NCBI GenBank assembly: GCA_038373865.1
Contig: JAXGGA010000022.1
Location: forward strand, 62,001-126,000
Source of the DNA: Uloborus plumipes
Lineage: Eukaryota; Arthropoda; Arachnida; Araneae; Uloboridae
Reading direction: 5' to 3'
DNA: 64,000 nucleotides
Below the pieces are notes generated by a model. It ran no database searches. It had not been told where the DNA came from and saw nothing but the letters and a program-made list of their open reading frames with translations. The position numbers and the translations under genes are program-made. Below are positions 50,934 through 62,652 of this stretch, in pieces; positions within the stretch are counted from its first letter, which is position 1, and each line of letters starts with the position of its first letter.

Positions 50934-52639
50934 GGGTGAGTTCTGGTAAGTGCGTCCACGGGGTAAGTGCGTCCACTGGGAATTATATGAACACTGTTCT
51001 GAAATGGCTTCTGCAACACATCGACTATGTTAGATAACTGTCTAATGATAATTTCAATAGGTAGAATTCAGGCCTGGATTCAATAGACGAAACACAATCA
51101 GAGACAATTTAAATGTCTTCAAAAAAACTCTAAAGTAAAGATTGAGAAGGTTTTGTTTCAGTTTCTCTTGTACTCATACCAAGCAATTGAAGTCAAGAAA
51201 TGCAAGTTGTTTCTTTTGAGTAATAGCTACTAATAACATACATGGGGTATTTTGATCAAATACTCTAAGTAAAATTTGTTTATATGACGGTACGCACTTT
51301 CCCTTTCTTTAAAGTAAGGTGGGGGTAAGTGCGTACCATTTTGATGGGGCAAGTGCGTACCACTATCATGAGGCATATGCGTACTATTATTCGGAGCAAG
51401 TGCGTACCATTATGACGAGGCAAGTTTATACCATTACGTGGAAAATCCGACTCTCGTAATTCACCTTAAATTTTGCTTATAACTCTTTTATAAGCCGATT
51501 ATAAATCCGACGTCATTTCCATCAAGTATTTATATTTACATTGAATGCGGCGTAGAATTTCAATTTAATTCATTACCTCTGAAATATATTGGCTTTTAAG
51601 TATCAGTTAGTACATTTTTCGTTGAAAATAGCGATCATAAGCTATACTTAATTTAAACCAGAATCACAAATTAAGCAATGAAATTAAATGAAACACTTAA
51701 TGAGGAACCAACTGATTCAAAAAACGAAGGTGAAATAATGAATAAATTATATTTAAGAAAATTAAGAACACCTTGTAAAAACTATTTCAATGTACAAGAA
51801 AAAAAAGTACAAGTATCATATCATGATCAATTATTTATTTATTTATTTATTTATTTATCTTTTTTTTTGCTCTTTATTTTGTGTTTTCTCTTACTTCTGC
51901 TGATTTTAAGAAGAAAAATATTAAAACCGTATTTATTCAAAAAAAAAAAAAAAACGAATTGTTCACTCAGGTCACCTAACGATCTACCATACAAATAGAA
52001 TTAAAGAAAATGACATGGGTACGCACTTACAACAATGCTATTGGACGCACATATCTCATTTTACATTTAAGAAGGGGTAAGTGCGAACCCTGGCTTAAAC
52101 GCAGACTGTTTAATGTATTAAACCAAAATAAACTATGTATACTATAAGTGATTATTACTAAATAAAAACAACTTACATTTGCTCACTTGGTCTTATTAAA
52201 AGGACAAAGGAAGAATCACAGACACAACTCTCTCAAACTTCAAATCACAGTTGTTCGTAAGACACGTGGGATATCACTGATTGCGTTTCATCCATGCAAG
52301 CAAGTGCTGATCTCTAGTATTAAGAATTATCCCAAGGCAATTACCTAACATATTTAATATGTGCCAGAAGTTTTTTCCTGCTCATATTCACATAATTGAA
52401 GGTGGACGCACTTACCCCGCTAGGTAGGGAAAGTGCGTACCTTAGAATAGGTGTCATAAACTAGGTCACAAAACCTATGCTTATGGTTTATTTGACACAT
52501 TATATGCTTGAAGATCTTAGTAAAGGTTCTGGAAAGAAAACTAAAAAAAAATTTTGACTGTACAAGATTTTTCAACGAAGCAGCATCCTTGAGAACAAGA
52601 ACTTTGAAAAAAAGGGTACGCACTTACCAGAACTCACCC
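50934..52639. mobile_element. TA-flanked element with many GTAAGTGCGT words
   Basis: Inverted ends GGGTGAGTTCTGGTAAGTGC and complement are flanked by TA (50932-50933, 52640-52641). The word GTAAGTGCGTAC, in either orientation and with small changes, occurs about 14 times (near 50948, 50963, 51289, 51325, 51348, 51372, 51398, 51419, 52018, 52047, 52075, 52403, 52428 and 52616). The words cluster at both ends and are absent from the AT-rich centre. A 106-codon frame at 51678 ends in simple sequence and is unrecognised. The spacing and orientation suggest transposase binding sites. Confidence 0.85.
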
Positions 52640-53379
52640 TACGTTTTCTCTTAACTGTATAACTACTAACCAACTATACTAATTTCTGAAATATTGTATG
52701 ATTTTCAGAAGTAAATTTTACTAATATTCAGTTGCCATAGTGGCAACTCTGCATTTAGAATCAAATTTTTTATATAGTTTTTAGAATAAATCAAAAAACT
52801 TCTCTAGAACTAAAAATTAAACCCTCTCTCTCTTTTTTTTTAAATTTTTTATTACTTGTTTCTCACAAAAAGTTAACACCTTTTTATCTGACGTAGGGGA
52901 AGGTGTTGTACCTTGGGCCAGCATGCATTTCTCTTTTCAGAAAACACATAGCAGGCTAAAGTCATCTGCTTTTTTCGATTTGACATTATATATCTTTGTT
53001 TTATTCTTTTATCTTATGCGCATGCTAAAAAAAGTTGAAAGGAAAGTTCTTCCTCCGTTTCAGTACATTTTTTGTGATTTATGTTTTTTGTTTTGTTGAA
53101 AACAGCATGTGCAAAGCAACTGAAATAAAACAGCAAGTAAGAAGTATAATTATTTATCTTTTTTTCTGCAATAATCATGTTTTGAAAACTTAAGTTGCAA
53201 ACTCAGTAGCCATTTTCTTTTCTGAAACAACATGTAGTTGTACCTTGTGCCACTTAACAATGCTGTGTTTTGTGTCATTAAACGAATAGAGCAACATGTG
53301 TTTCTGCATCTCAGTCAACTACACTTGCTTCAACATCCATATTATCATCTGTTGCATTCTCTCTCCTCAAATGATTAGA

Positions 53380-53720
53380 CCCGTGGAAGGAAACGTGGAA
53401 AAACTAGAATTTTAGCAGACACTCCTGAGAAAGAACAGATTGAAAAAAAGAAACCATAAACTATCAAAAAAAAATTTGCCAAAAAAGAAATAATAGAATC
53501 AAGTTCTTGAAAGTCATTTTGAGATACTATGTGCAGATTCCAGTAAAGATCATGCAATGCTAGAAGAAATTACTCAACACAAACAAAAGAAGATTGTGAA
53601 AGATTAATAGAAGGAAGCTTTGTACTAACCAGATTAGCAGAAAAGAAGAAAATTTCTTATTTTGTAGCAGCAGTTATAAAAGATTTAGTTGGATGCAAAT
53701 CAAAAATAAAGTTTTGCAAG
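53380..53720 (+). pseudogene. Pogo/Tigger-like transposase C-terminal remnant
   Basis: Begins near RGRGKTRILADTPEKEQIEK (the usual R-G-x-x-x-x-x-x-I-L-T-x-T-P-E-K block), has stops and a frame change, and ends with EGSFVLTRLAEKKKISYFVA and KDLVGCKSKIKFCKQY. No DDE residues are present in this fragment. It is inside the 52896-58158 element, upstream of the foldback. Confidence 0.6.
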
Positions 53721-54845
53721 CAATACAGAAAAAAATATAGAAAAAAAAGATATTAAGAGCAAGAATCTGAGAGAGTGTCACGCCTGTGATTCATGACCTT
53801 TCAGACTTTTTCCAAAAAATTACCAAATGTTTATTATCTTATTGAAAGACCAAATCCAGAATGTTTTGCTCTAAAGTTGAGTTGTTTAGTTTTTATGAAC
53901 CCCTAAAGTTGAAGGTGCGCATCAAAAATTAAGCGGATTTTCAAGACATGGAAGTTGCTGTGAGCCAAAACCCTTACCAGGAACTGTTTAACTGCAAATT
54001 TCTTTTTGTATATGGAATACTGAAGGTTGAAACTTTACAAAATGAATGTTAAATTTGTGGTAAGTTGTTGCCGAAGGTCAATGAAGGCCCTCAAAACTAG
54101 GCATTTTTGACTTTTTATAGCGTTTTTGAGGTCCAAAAAACAGCTTGTACATTTCAGTTGGCGCGGCAAAAGTAGTGTCGTTTGAAAGACCAGTGTAAGC
54201 ACTTTAAAATAATGTATAAATAACCGAGGAAAGTTCAACGTGCTTTTACTTGCGTAAGGCCAAAATATGAAAAATGTCATATTTTACCGATATTCAAACG
54301 GTCATAACTTCCTCTGCCAACAACATATTGAAATATTTTTTTGCCAATGTCATGCTCTATTCTTTGTCTTAACCAGTGACGTGCGGTCTGCCCAAGCAAA
54401 CCAAGCAGTGCATGGGCACCAAAAAAAAAAAATCTCATTATTATGCTCATAAGTAAAGACAGGAAATATGAATGTATATTTTCTCTTGTCTTTCTTTTCT
54501 CCTGAAACGAAGTTTCAATTTCATTAAAAAGTCGCTTGACAACGTTCTCATACTCGCTCAAACGACGATTCCCCTGGATCCCCTGGAGAAAGAGAAGACC
54601 ATCCCTGCTACGAGTCGAACCCTAGCACAAGGAGGTTTGAAGGGGTGTTGCCATGCCAACACATGTCGCCGTGGCTCCTATCCAATGATAGGAGACCTCC
54701 GAAGAAGCTCCTGTAGTGCCTGAAGCTCCTTCAAAACCAAGCAGGCAGTTCCATGCTTGGTGGGATTTCTAAAAGTTGCTATTTTTCGGGTGAAAGTAAA
54801 ATGTTTTAAGCGAAGTATTTTTTGTTTTTGTCGCTGGATTTCAAG

Positions 54846-55235
54846 ATGTCGGATATCGTCGCCGATTTGATTAAAGTACCCTTTTCTAGAAGATTATTTG
54901 AATGAGAAGAAAAGATTGATTTCTGGAGAAAGACCGGTACCAACACTGCCAAATTTAATTCAGCAGCAAAAGAGTGTAACTCGTCATTTTCAGACTGCGA
55001 ATTATGAAAAGTATGAGTGGCTTACTGGCAGTGTGTCACACAACAAACTGTACTGTTGGAATTGTTTGCTCTTTAGTACTAACAGGAACTCTTCTTGGGA
55101 CAGCTAAAGGATATGATAAGTTAAGCAATTTAACTAAAGCAATAAGGGACCACTATGTATCTGTTGCTCATATTCGTGCTTCAATCTCTCTAGCTACTTT
55201 CGGAAGTGTTTGCATTGAGACTGAGTTGATTGTTT
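54846..55235 (+). pseudogene. hAT transposase N-terminal fragment (TTF-type zinc finger)
   Basis: Broken frames read MSDIVADLIKVPFSRRLFE, then LISGERPVPTLPNLIQQQKS, NYEKYEWLTGSVSHNKLYCW NCLLF in one frame and KGYDKLSNLTKAIRDHYVSV AHI in the next. This is the TTF/ZnF-MYM-type domain that starts many hAT (Blackjack-type) proteins: the W-L-x-G ... L-Y-C-x-x-C-L-L-F block followed by the H-x-x-S-x-x-H motif. A stop and two frame changes are visible. The catalytic and dimerisation parts are missing. Confidence 0.78.
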
Positions 55236-55748
55236 ATATATTTTCTTAATAAGTGTTTCATTTGCATTTTTAATCGATCAGTATTATTGTTTGCTATACA
55301 CATGGGCGGAGTTAAGGAGGGGCTTAGGGGGGCTAAGCCCCCCTGGCCAGGTTATTAGCCCCCCTGAAGGAAAAAATACTTTTTTTTTTTAAATTAATAA
55401 ATACGTACGTCATTCAGGACAAATAACACCGAGAAGATCATGCAATCATTCGAAAACCTGGGTGATGGCGCTTATTAGCCCCCCCCCCCCTGAAGAAAAA
55501 AGAATATAAACGAGACAAAGTTTTCTTTCAACATTAGCCAACTAGTTTGGTCCAACTTAAATGATAGAATAGTTTTTATCTCAATTTAGGACCGCAATAT
55601 ATTTTTTATTGCAAATTATGTATTTAGCTACCAGCTTTTCTGTGTTCTTGGCTAAGCCTTTTTACTAAGTCTTTTTTGACACCTCTATGGCTGAGCGACA
55701 TAAAGCACACATTCTGGCAGCTTCTGGAGCGCAGTAAACAAGCAATAA

Positions 55749-56768
55749 TCTTTCTTGTAATATATAAAAATTACGTGTCCCTGTGTTTGTGTCCAATGGA
55801 CGCCTCAGCTACTGAACCGATTTTAACCAAATTTTGCACGCAGTTTCAGTTTGGTCCATCTTAAATGATAGGATAGTTTTTATCTCAATTTAGGACCGCA
55901 ATATATTTTTTATTGCAAATTATCTATTTAGCTACCAGATTTTCTGTATTCTTGGCTAAAATTCTTTAAACATACCCGGAATGCCACCACATAATCTGCG
56001 GTTAAAAATTGGTTCACCCTAGTTCTTCTACGTAATTTAAATCCACCGAGATTATGCAATGGTACGCGTTTAGTTAGCAAAAAAATCACCGGGAACATTA
56101 TTGAGGCAATCATTTTGACTGGCAAGTTTAAAAATGAAGTAGTTCTGTTGCCACGTATCCCAATGACACAGTCAGAATCTTCAATACCCTTCAAAAGGCT
56201 ACAGTTTCCCATTCGTTTAGCTTTCGCCATGTCTATTAATAAGTCCCAAGGACAAACAATGTCAATTTGCGTTTTAGATTTAGAAAATCTATGTTTTTCC
56301 CATGGGCAACTATAGGTCGCTTGCTCCTGTGTGGGAAAACCGTCCAATCTATTTTTGTTTACAAGAGACAGATTAACAAAGAATATTGTGCACCAATTAG
56401 TGTTGAGTTAAACTGAAATTAAAAATGCTTATAATTCAAAAAATAACAAATAATATTGGTTAATTATCTACCTAACCTACATTATTAAAAAATAAAATGT
56501 TACAATAGCAATTAGCAAATTTTTAATTAACTCAATTGTTACAAGCTTGAACATAATATTTCTAAGTACTAAAATGCCACATTTTTTGTTGATTTTTTGT
56601 TTCTAGCAAACTTAGGAAATTTTTGTTCGATTGTTTTCATATTTTGACCTCAAATTCATATTTATATAAAGTTGATCTCTATAACGGTAATAAAGTTTTT
56701 CGTTGCTATTGAAACATTATAGTTTAACCCATACCTTAGCCACAGCAACGCGTGACCGGGTCAGCTAG
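55749..56768 (+). mobile_element. Helitron with helicase remnant, innermost of the nest
   Basis: Starts A|TCTTTCTTGTAATATATAAAA, followed by the ACTGAACCGATTTTAACCAA block typical of Helitron 5' regions. It ends GACCGGGTCAGCTAG|T after a decayed CACAGCAACGCGTG hairpin. There is no target duplication, as expected for A/T insertion. A helicase C-terminal remnant lies at 55968-56414. Confidence 0.78.
55968..56414 (+). pseudogene. Helitron PIF1-type helicase C-terminal remnant
   Basis: Three frames together give GMPPHNLRLKIGSP, LLRNLNPPRLCNGTRLVSKK, TGKFKNEVVLLPRIPMTQSE, FKRLQFPIRLAFAMSINKSQ GQT, and LYVACSCVGKPSN. These are the last helicase motifs of Helitron Rep-Hel proteins. Breaks: a frame change near 56020, a TAG in place of the Tyr codon in SHGQLYVA (56312-56314), and another frame change near 56350. 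It is non-functional. Confidence 0.88.
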
Positions 56769-56808
<40 letters not shown>

Positions 56809-56812
56809 GTTT
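56769..56812. repeat. TA/TG microsatellite
   Basis: A (TA)n run followed by (TG)n and then a T run, directly after the Helitron 3' end. It is inside the 55301-56891 element. Confidence 0.9.
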
Positions 56813-58525
56813 TTTTTTTTTTTGGTGACATTTTTAGAATGGGGGCTTAGCCCCCCCCCCCCCCAGACAGAAAAGTCTAACTCCGCCCATGGCTATACAA
56901 AGAATATTCTTTTCAAACTGACTGTTATTAGAATTAACACACATAGCTCAAAAAACTTATACTACTAACAAATATTATGAAATATAAGTACTACTATGAA
57001 AAAAAAATTGGACATCGAAGTTGCTTGGGCACTCTCTTGGGTCACCGCACGTGCCTGGTCTTAACAGAACAGTTGAGTCCTTTGAGGCGAAATGTAATTT
57101 TTTTTTTTTACAAAAAATGTATTTTTCCTGTGCAATTTTTGTAAAAAAAATTTCACATTTCGCCTCAAAGGACTCAACTGTTCTGTTAAGACAAAGAATA
57201 GAGTATGACATTGGCAAAAAAAATATTTCAATATGTTGTTGGCAGAGGAAGTTATGACCGTTTGAATATCGGTAAAATATGACATTTTTCATATTTCGGC
57301 CTTACGCAACTAAAAGCACGTTGAACTTTCCTCGGTTATTTATACATTATTTTAAAGTTCTTACACTGGTCTTTCAAATGACACTACTTTTGCCGTGCCA
57401 ACTGAAATGTACCAGCTGTTTTTGGACCTCAAAAACGCTAAAAAACGTCAAAAATGCCTTGTTTTGAGGGCCTTCACTAACCTTACGGCAACAACTTACC
57501 ACAAATTTAACATTCATTTTGTAAAGTTACAACCTTCTATATTCCATATATAAAAAGAAAATTGGAGTTAAACAGTTCCTGGTAAGAGTTTTGGTTCACA
57601 GCATTTTCCATGTCTTGAAAATCCGCTTAATTTTTGATGCCGCACCTTCAACTTTAGGGGTCCATAAAAACTAAACAACTCAACTTTAGAGCAAAACATT
57701 CTGGATTTGATCTTTCAATAAGATAATAAACATTTGGTAATTTTTGGGAAAAAATCTGAGAAGTCATGAATCACCTCATAATGCTAGGCGTGAGTTTCTC
57801 AGATTCTTGCTCTTAATGATATTGAGATAGTGCTACCTCCACTAATTAAAGCTGGACAATTAGAGCGCCAACTTTGCCAAATTTCTTTTGCTGTAGATTT
57901 CAGAAAATATCACATTTGCTTTTAAATTTATTTTTTTAAAGGTGAACCAAGGTACCGTGTTGTACCTTGGGCCATTTTGTAATTTCTTACTTTATTACAT
58001 TTTACCACTTTATTTTAAATATTTTTTTTTAAGCAAATATATTTTTAAGAAGCTAAATGTATGAGTGTTCTTTCCCTTTGAAAAATTGAACGTACAAGTT
58101 AAATTCATACCAAGAAACAACTCTGAAAATAAGTGGCATAAAGCACAACACCTTCCCCTACATGTGGTTAATTAACATACTAATAATTTTATAGTTACAA
58201 AAATACTAGTAATCTGGTAACAAAACAACAAACTTAACTATGACTTTCAAATTCTAATGGAATTCTTTAAATTGTATAAAGAACAATGCATGTCAGGTTT
58301 GAAAACTTCAACTTCTACAACGTAATACGATTTATAGATTGTTTATATTTACAGTATACGAACTGTTTAAATAATAATAATTCAGGCCTTATTTATTAAT
58401 TATATATCAATCTAAAATATTGGAATATATATTTTTAATAAGAAATGTCATGTATGTTGTGGAAGTTTCAAGCTGCATGTATGGCATATTTGGAATGATT
58501 TTGTTATTAATATTTAGAGTGATAG

Positions 58526-59822
58526 CAGTGATTTTCAACTGGTACTCTGGTATCAGCCCTAGGAGTTTTTCTTCATTAAAAAAAAGAATGAAAAGAAAAC
58601 ACCATAATAGTCATAATAAAATCATATAAGACATCTTTCTCGAAAATTTTATGTTTAATTTTAATTTTCACAGCTTTCCATAATTTTTCAGAATTTTTTT
58701 TATTTCTTAGATACAATTCTCACAACAATAATCTTATTCTTAATGTTCAAATATGTTTTCCTACAGTTGTTTAACACCAAGAAAAGTTTCATTTATATAT
58801 TTACCAATTTGTTGATTATTAGTATTATTATTATTCTGTTAAAAAAAGGGTGGGACCTCAGCAATTCGCAAAAAAATTTCACAAGTGTTTAATAGTCTCG
58901 AGTCGAATGTTTTTAAGAAGAAAAAGGAAAAAAATCGTACCAGTCCGTTAAAAAAATCCTATGTTTAGTGGCCTACAATCGCAATTTTATCCTTACGAAA
59001 AGAAGAAAGAAAGAAATTTTGGGGAAAAAAAAAAGAAAACTTCACTGGTCCGCAAGTTTTTTTTTCAATAGTTCTTGCCGATCTGCTAATAAAAAGGGTT
59101 GAGAACCTGCTGTAAAAAAACATTTGACGAATTTAAAATAGTGTCCTTTTTCAAGCAAAGATGGCAGCACCATTATAATCTTCATCAGCGTTTCTTAACC
59201 TTTTTGATCGGCAAAGTCGTAGGCTACAGCAAAGCTTTCTAAAAAAATTTGCGGACTGGTGATAGTTTATGTTTTCTTCTTCTCTTTCGATTTGCTGAAC
59301 AAAAGAAACATGACTTTTTTAATGGACAAGTGAGGGTTTTCTTTTGTTTATTTTATTTTTTTTTTCTTAAAAAAAGAGAAGAAAGAAAAAACTTTCAACT
59401 CGGGGACCCTTCCGTGCTGGAAATTTTGCAAATGATTGATTTCCCACCCCCCGCCTATATTACAAAATAATAATACTAATAAATGAAAAACTAAGCATGC
59501 AATATCTATGTATATATATATATTATGTAACAACTGTTACATAAAATTTAAATGTCAAGAGTACGATGAGTAATACAAGTTATATGCAAGTAATAAAAAT
59601 TGCTGAAAACGCATAAAAAACAAACGAGAATTAATAACAAAATCCACGTAAAAGATGTCGTGTAAGATATTTTTTGTTATTAATTTGGTGTCTTCTTTTT
59701 TTACTGTAGCTTAATTTAATTATTTTTTTCATTTTATTATTGATTTTTTTCCATGGTCTAGCTTTGAGGACCAGTCAAATTTTTCTGCAGACCGGTGCAG
59801 GATCACCGGTCAAGAATCGCTG
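58526..59822. repeat. hAT-end fragments
   Basis: Several hAT-like edges occur here: CAGTGATTTTCAACTGGTAC (58526), GGGTTGAGAACCTGCTG (59096-59112), CAGCGTTTCTTAACCTTTTT (59186) and CGGTCAAGAATCGCTG (59807-59822). The last two form a plausible pair, but the flanking 8-mers ATCTTCAT and CTCAACAT agree at only 5 of 8. No transposase is recognised. Homopolymer-rich stretches fill the rest. Confidence 0.5.
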
Positions 59823-60183
59823 CTCAACATTAGCATTTGATAAGGAAGGTCCGCCCCACTTCTTTTCACAACATCGTCCATCGTCAGTTCAAGCAAAAAT
59901 TTACTTCTGAAACTGAGAGAGAAATAATCCATAAACAGATTTTTTTTTTTTTTTTTACTGTACTGTTTTTTTTTTGCTGTTTTTACTGTAGCTTAATTTA
60001 ATTATTTTTTTCATTTTATTATTGATTTTTTTCCATGGTCTAGCTTTGAGGACCAGTCAAATTTTTCTGCAGACCGGTGCAGGATCACCGGTCAAGAATC
60101 GCTGCTCAACATTAGCATTTGATAAGGAAGGTCCGCCCCACTTCTTTTCACAACATCGTCCATCGTCAGTTCAAACAAAAATT
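59697..60183. repeat. 205-bp direct duplication, period 282
   Basis: TTTACTGTAGCTTAATTTAA through CGTCAGTTCAA is present at 59697-59901 and again at 59979-60183, nearly identical. The copies include the hAT edge GACCGGTGCAGGATCACCGG. The separating 77 bases contain a T-run. Confidence 0.9.
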
Positions 60184-60292
60184 CAGAAATCCCATCTGAG
60201 AAAAACTGACTGACTTGTGTTCAAGGCCAGCTTTTTATACTCTGAAGGACATTTCTACTACGTTCTAGCAAAATCCGGAGTGTTCATCTTAA

Positions 60293-61907
60293 TCTTAATA
60301 CTATTATAAGTGCGAAAGTTTGGATGGATGGATGGATGGATGGATGGATGTTTGTTCCTCTTTCACGCAAAAACTACTGAACGGATTTTAATGAAACTTT
60401 TACCATAATGTAGCTTATGCATCAGAATAACATATAGGCTATAATTTATAACGATATTCGAAAAAGTTCGATTGGTAGCGCTTTTTCATTCCAATTTAAG
60501 GTAAATTTTTCACATAAATCCGCGAAGGCTTCTAGCAAACTAATTCAGTATTTAGTGCATCATCTCAACTCTCTGTCGATAGGTAGAATTGCGTGTATAA
60601 TTTCCGCTTTTCGCATTAAATGTTCAAGGCTTTTCTCAAGTCAAATCAAAAAGTAATTTTTTTCCAGCTTCATGGTTAATATAAAGGCTTTTGCATAGAC
60701 ATTGGAAACGAATGCGCGCCAGCAGGCAAACGAGCTTTTACTATGATTTGTATTTTAAAACATTTTGTAGTCTTAGTTGTAAGTAGAATATTTATCATTA
60801 AGACAATGTGTTTTTTATTGTGCTTTGAAACGTGCAAACATTATTTTGTAGAATAAATTGTATTCCTTTATTAGTAGATTGTTCACTGCATCAATTATTT
60901 TCTCGAGTTTTGTAAATATGTGTTTTAGAGTATCGGTAACGTAATCGCTTGAAGAGATTGGCAACTGGATTAGGTTCATTATTTTCCAATTTGATGGAGC
61001 TTTAAATACAACTTAACGGTATTTCTTAAATATTTTTGCGTTGATTGGTCACTTTCTCTGGATACTTACAATAGGGCAGTTTCTTAGTATCCGATTGAAC
61101 TGGAATTTTGCCAAATTTGTTGCAAGATTTCAATAACTGAGATTCTCCTCGATTTTTTCAACTGACGCCAGTTTTTGTGCCAAAGACTACGTAATAATAC
61201 TTTACTTTTTACACGACATAACCAAAATAAAACAATTATTATCTGATATTTATCGACTGGCGGCAAAATCTCAATCATCGATATAATACTCCCATATTTG
61301 AAAAGTTGGAGTATTATATCGATGATTGAGATTTTGCCGCAGTCGATAAATATCAGATAATAATTGTTTTATTTTGGTTATGTCGTGTAAAAAAGTAAAG
61401 TATTATTACGTATTTTTTTTCTTTTGTTTTCCGATTCCGTATTTATCCATTAAAAACCTTTTTAAAATTATGTCAAAAAGTAAAGTAATCCATATACTAA
61501 ATTAATAAAACCCTTAAACAAGACTAAAACTACCATTAATTTGTATTTTTGCATAAATAATTGCTAAATGTTCCCTATTAATTTCGAAATCATTTAGGAT
61601 AAAATCTTTTAACGTCATTTTATGGTCAGCAATAGTATCTCAACATTTGATTTCCATTTCTCTGTGACAAAAATTAGTGACATAATAATACTTAATGTAT
61701 TTTCATAAAGTAAGGAGGGGAGCAAAATTATCCTAGGTATCCCAAAACAGTTACGCAAAAATTTGGCGACATTTTAAAAATTGTCAAAGCGGTGTGTTTT
61801 GAGTTCTTTCAGTTCAGGGAAAAAAAAAAAAAAAAAAAAAACAAAGGTGAGTATATAAATTGTTTCTCAATATTACTGACCCCGGCAACGCCGGGTATTT
61901 TTGCTAG
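60293..61907 (+). mobile_element. Non-autonomous Helitron with internal palindrome
   Basis: Starts A|TCTTAATACTATTATAAGTG, then a GGAT repeat and CGCAAAAACTACTGAACGG (classic Helitron 5' block). It ends CCCGGCAACGCCGGG hairpin, nine bases, then CTAG|T. No helicase is seen. An alternative TC lies six bases earlier (60287). A palindrome with 105-bp arms lies at 61188-61412. Confidence 0.9.
61188..61412. repeat. Palindrome with 105-bp arms in a Helitron
   Basis: TACGTAATAATACTTTACTT ... GATATAATACTCC (61188-61292) is mirrored at 61308-61412 around a 15-base loop. The arms are nearly perfect; one arm has a CAGTCGATAA/TCGACTGGCGG difference and one extra A. Confidence 0.92.
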
Positions 61908-62148
61908 TTCATTCATAATTTGAACAATCTATTCACGAAACTTCTAGTATAAAAAGAAAAACCACGCGAAAATGTCTTCACGCTTATTAAATGTAGGGCA
62001 AGTGTAAAAACTACAAAGTGTTACAGGGTCGGTATACAAGTGATAAAAGTGATATCTTCAGATACTTTAGCAACATGTCGCCAGATAAAACCAAAACTAG
62101 TGAATATGATGCAAGGCAGGAAAAACAACAACTATTTACAAGATTTGT

Positions 62149-62152
<4 letters not shown>

Positions 62153-62222
<70 letters not shown>
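62153..62222. repeat. (AT)n microsatellite
   Basis: About 35 uninterrupted AT units. They create the spurious IYIYIY frame at 62018-62314. Confidence 0.97.
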
Positions 62223-62224
<2 letters not shown>

Positions 62225-62448
62225 CAAACATCAGGACTTCAGTGGGAATTCAGATCTGCTGAATTAAGGAATTTTTCAAAGGTCGTTGCACTTAAAAGCA
62301 TGTCCGGTTTTTGAAAATTCCCGAATTTCGGAAGTCCGGATTATTGCAGATCCCCATCCCTCTTTTTTTTCACCTCGTGACGACTTTGGATGTAACCCCC
62401 ACCCCCTGAAACCATCGTCTAGCTATGCCATTGTGCTGCAGTGGTAGG

Positions 62449-62644
62449 CAAGGCCTGATTAAGGTATCACGGGGGCCTAGGTCAAATACTTTTTTGGAGC
62501 CCCCTGTTCAGAGGCTTTACAATTTTAAGCATTGGATAAAAATAAATTTAGACATTGGCTAAAGCAATTTTAGACATTTAATGGCTCCTAAATAATGAGG
62601 GCCTAGGCCATGGCCTAGTTGGGCTATTCAGTAATCAGTCCCTG
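62449..62644. mobile_element. 196-bp hAT MITE
   Basis: Ends CAAGGCCTGATTA and, in complement, CAGGGACTGATTA are flanked by a perfect 8-bp duplication GTGGTAGG (62441-62448, 62645-62652). The interior has GGGGGCC and GGCCTAGG phrases. No coding capacity. Confidence 0.9.
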
Positions 62645-62652
62645 GTGGTAGG

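Larger units (their letters stand above)
55301..56891. mobile_element. hAT-like element with GGGGCTTAG edges
   Basis: Ends CATGGGCGGAGTTAAGGAG and, in complement, CATGGGCGGAGTTAGAC are flanked by a perfect 8-bp duplication GCTATACA (55293-55300, 56892-56899). Long G/C runs follow each end. About 1.02 kb is the Helitron at 55749-56768. A 110-bp segment at 55543-55655 recurs at 55851-55965, so an older Helitron piece or a duplication is also present. Confidence 0.88.
54374..57057 (+). mobile_element. hAT element inside the foldback
   Basis: Ends CAGTGACGTGCGGTCTGCCC and, in complement, CAGGCACGTGCGGTGACCC are flanked by a perfect 8-bp duplication GTCTTAAC (54366-54373, 57058-57065). It contains the start of a hAT transposase at 54846-55235 and is itself interrupted by the element at 55301-56891. 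Confidence 0.9.
53748..57813. mobile_element. Foldback element split by a hAT insertion
   Basis: Arms at 53748-54373 and 57058-57813 are inverted copies, starting TAAGAGCAAGAATCTGAG. They also share GCGGATTTTCAAGACATGG and TTTACCGATATTCAAACGG. The GATAT next to both outer ends may be a target duplication. The centre was CAACATATTGAAATATTTTT ... TTCTTTGTCTTAAC, now interrupted by the hAT at 54374. The right arm ends with a second small inverted repeat (57074-57185, TTGAGTCCTTTGAGGCGAAA). Confidence 0.78.
52896..58158 (+). mobile_element. TA-flanked element with GTTGTACCTTGGGCCA words, outermost shell of a nest
   Basis: Inverted ends GGGGAAGGTGTTGTACCTTG and, in complement, GGGGAAGGTGTTGTGCTTTA are flanked by TA (52894-52895, 58159-58160). 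The word TTGTACCTTGGGCCA, or a variant, recurs at 52909, 53237, 57945 and 57960. Plus-strand broken frames at 53380-53720 give RGRGKTRILADTPEKEQIEK and ERLIEGSFVLTRLAEKKKIS. These fit the linker and C-terminal module after the catalytic domain of pogo/Tigger-like transposases. Most of the length is later insertions. Confidence 0.82.

Noticed and set aside
51678..51998. 106-codon ORF inside the GTAAGTGCGT element
   Set aside because: The second half is simple T-rich and A-rich sequence, and no domain is recognisable. Kept only as a note on the element.
62018..62314. 98-codon ORF with an IYIYIY stretch
   Set aside because: The frame is held open by the (AT)n microsatellite.
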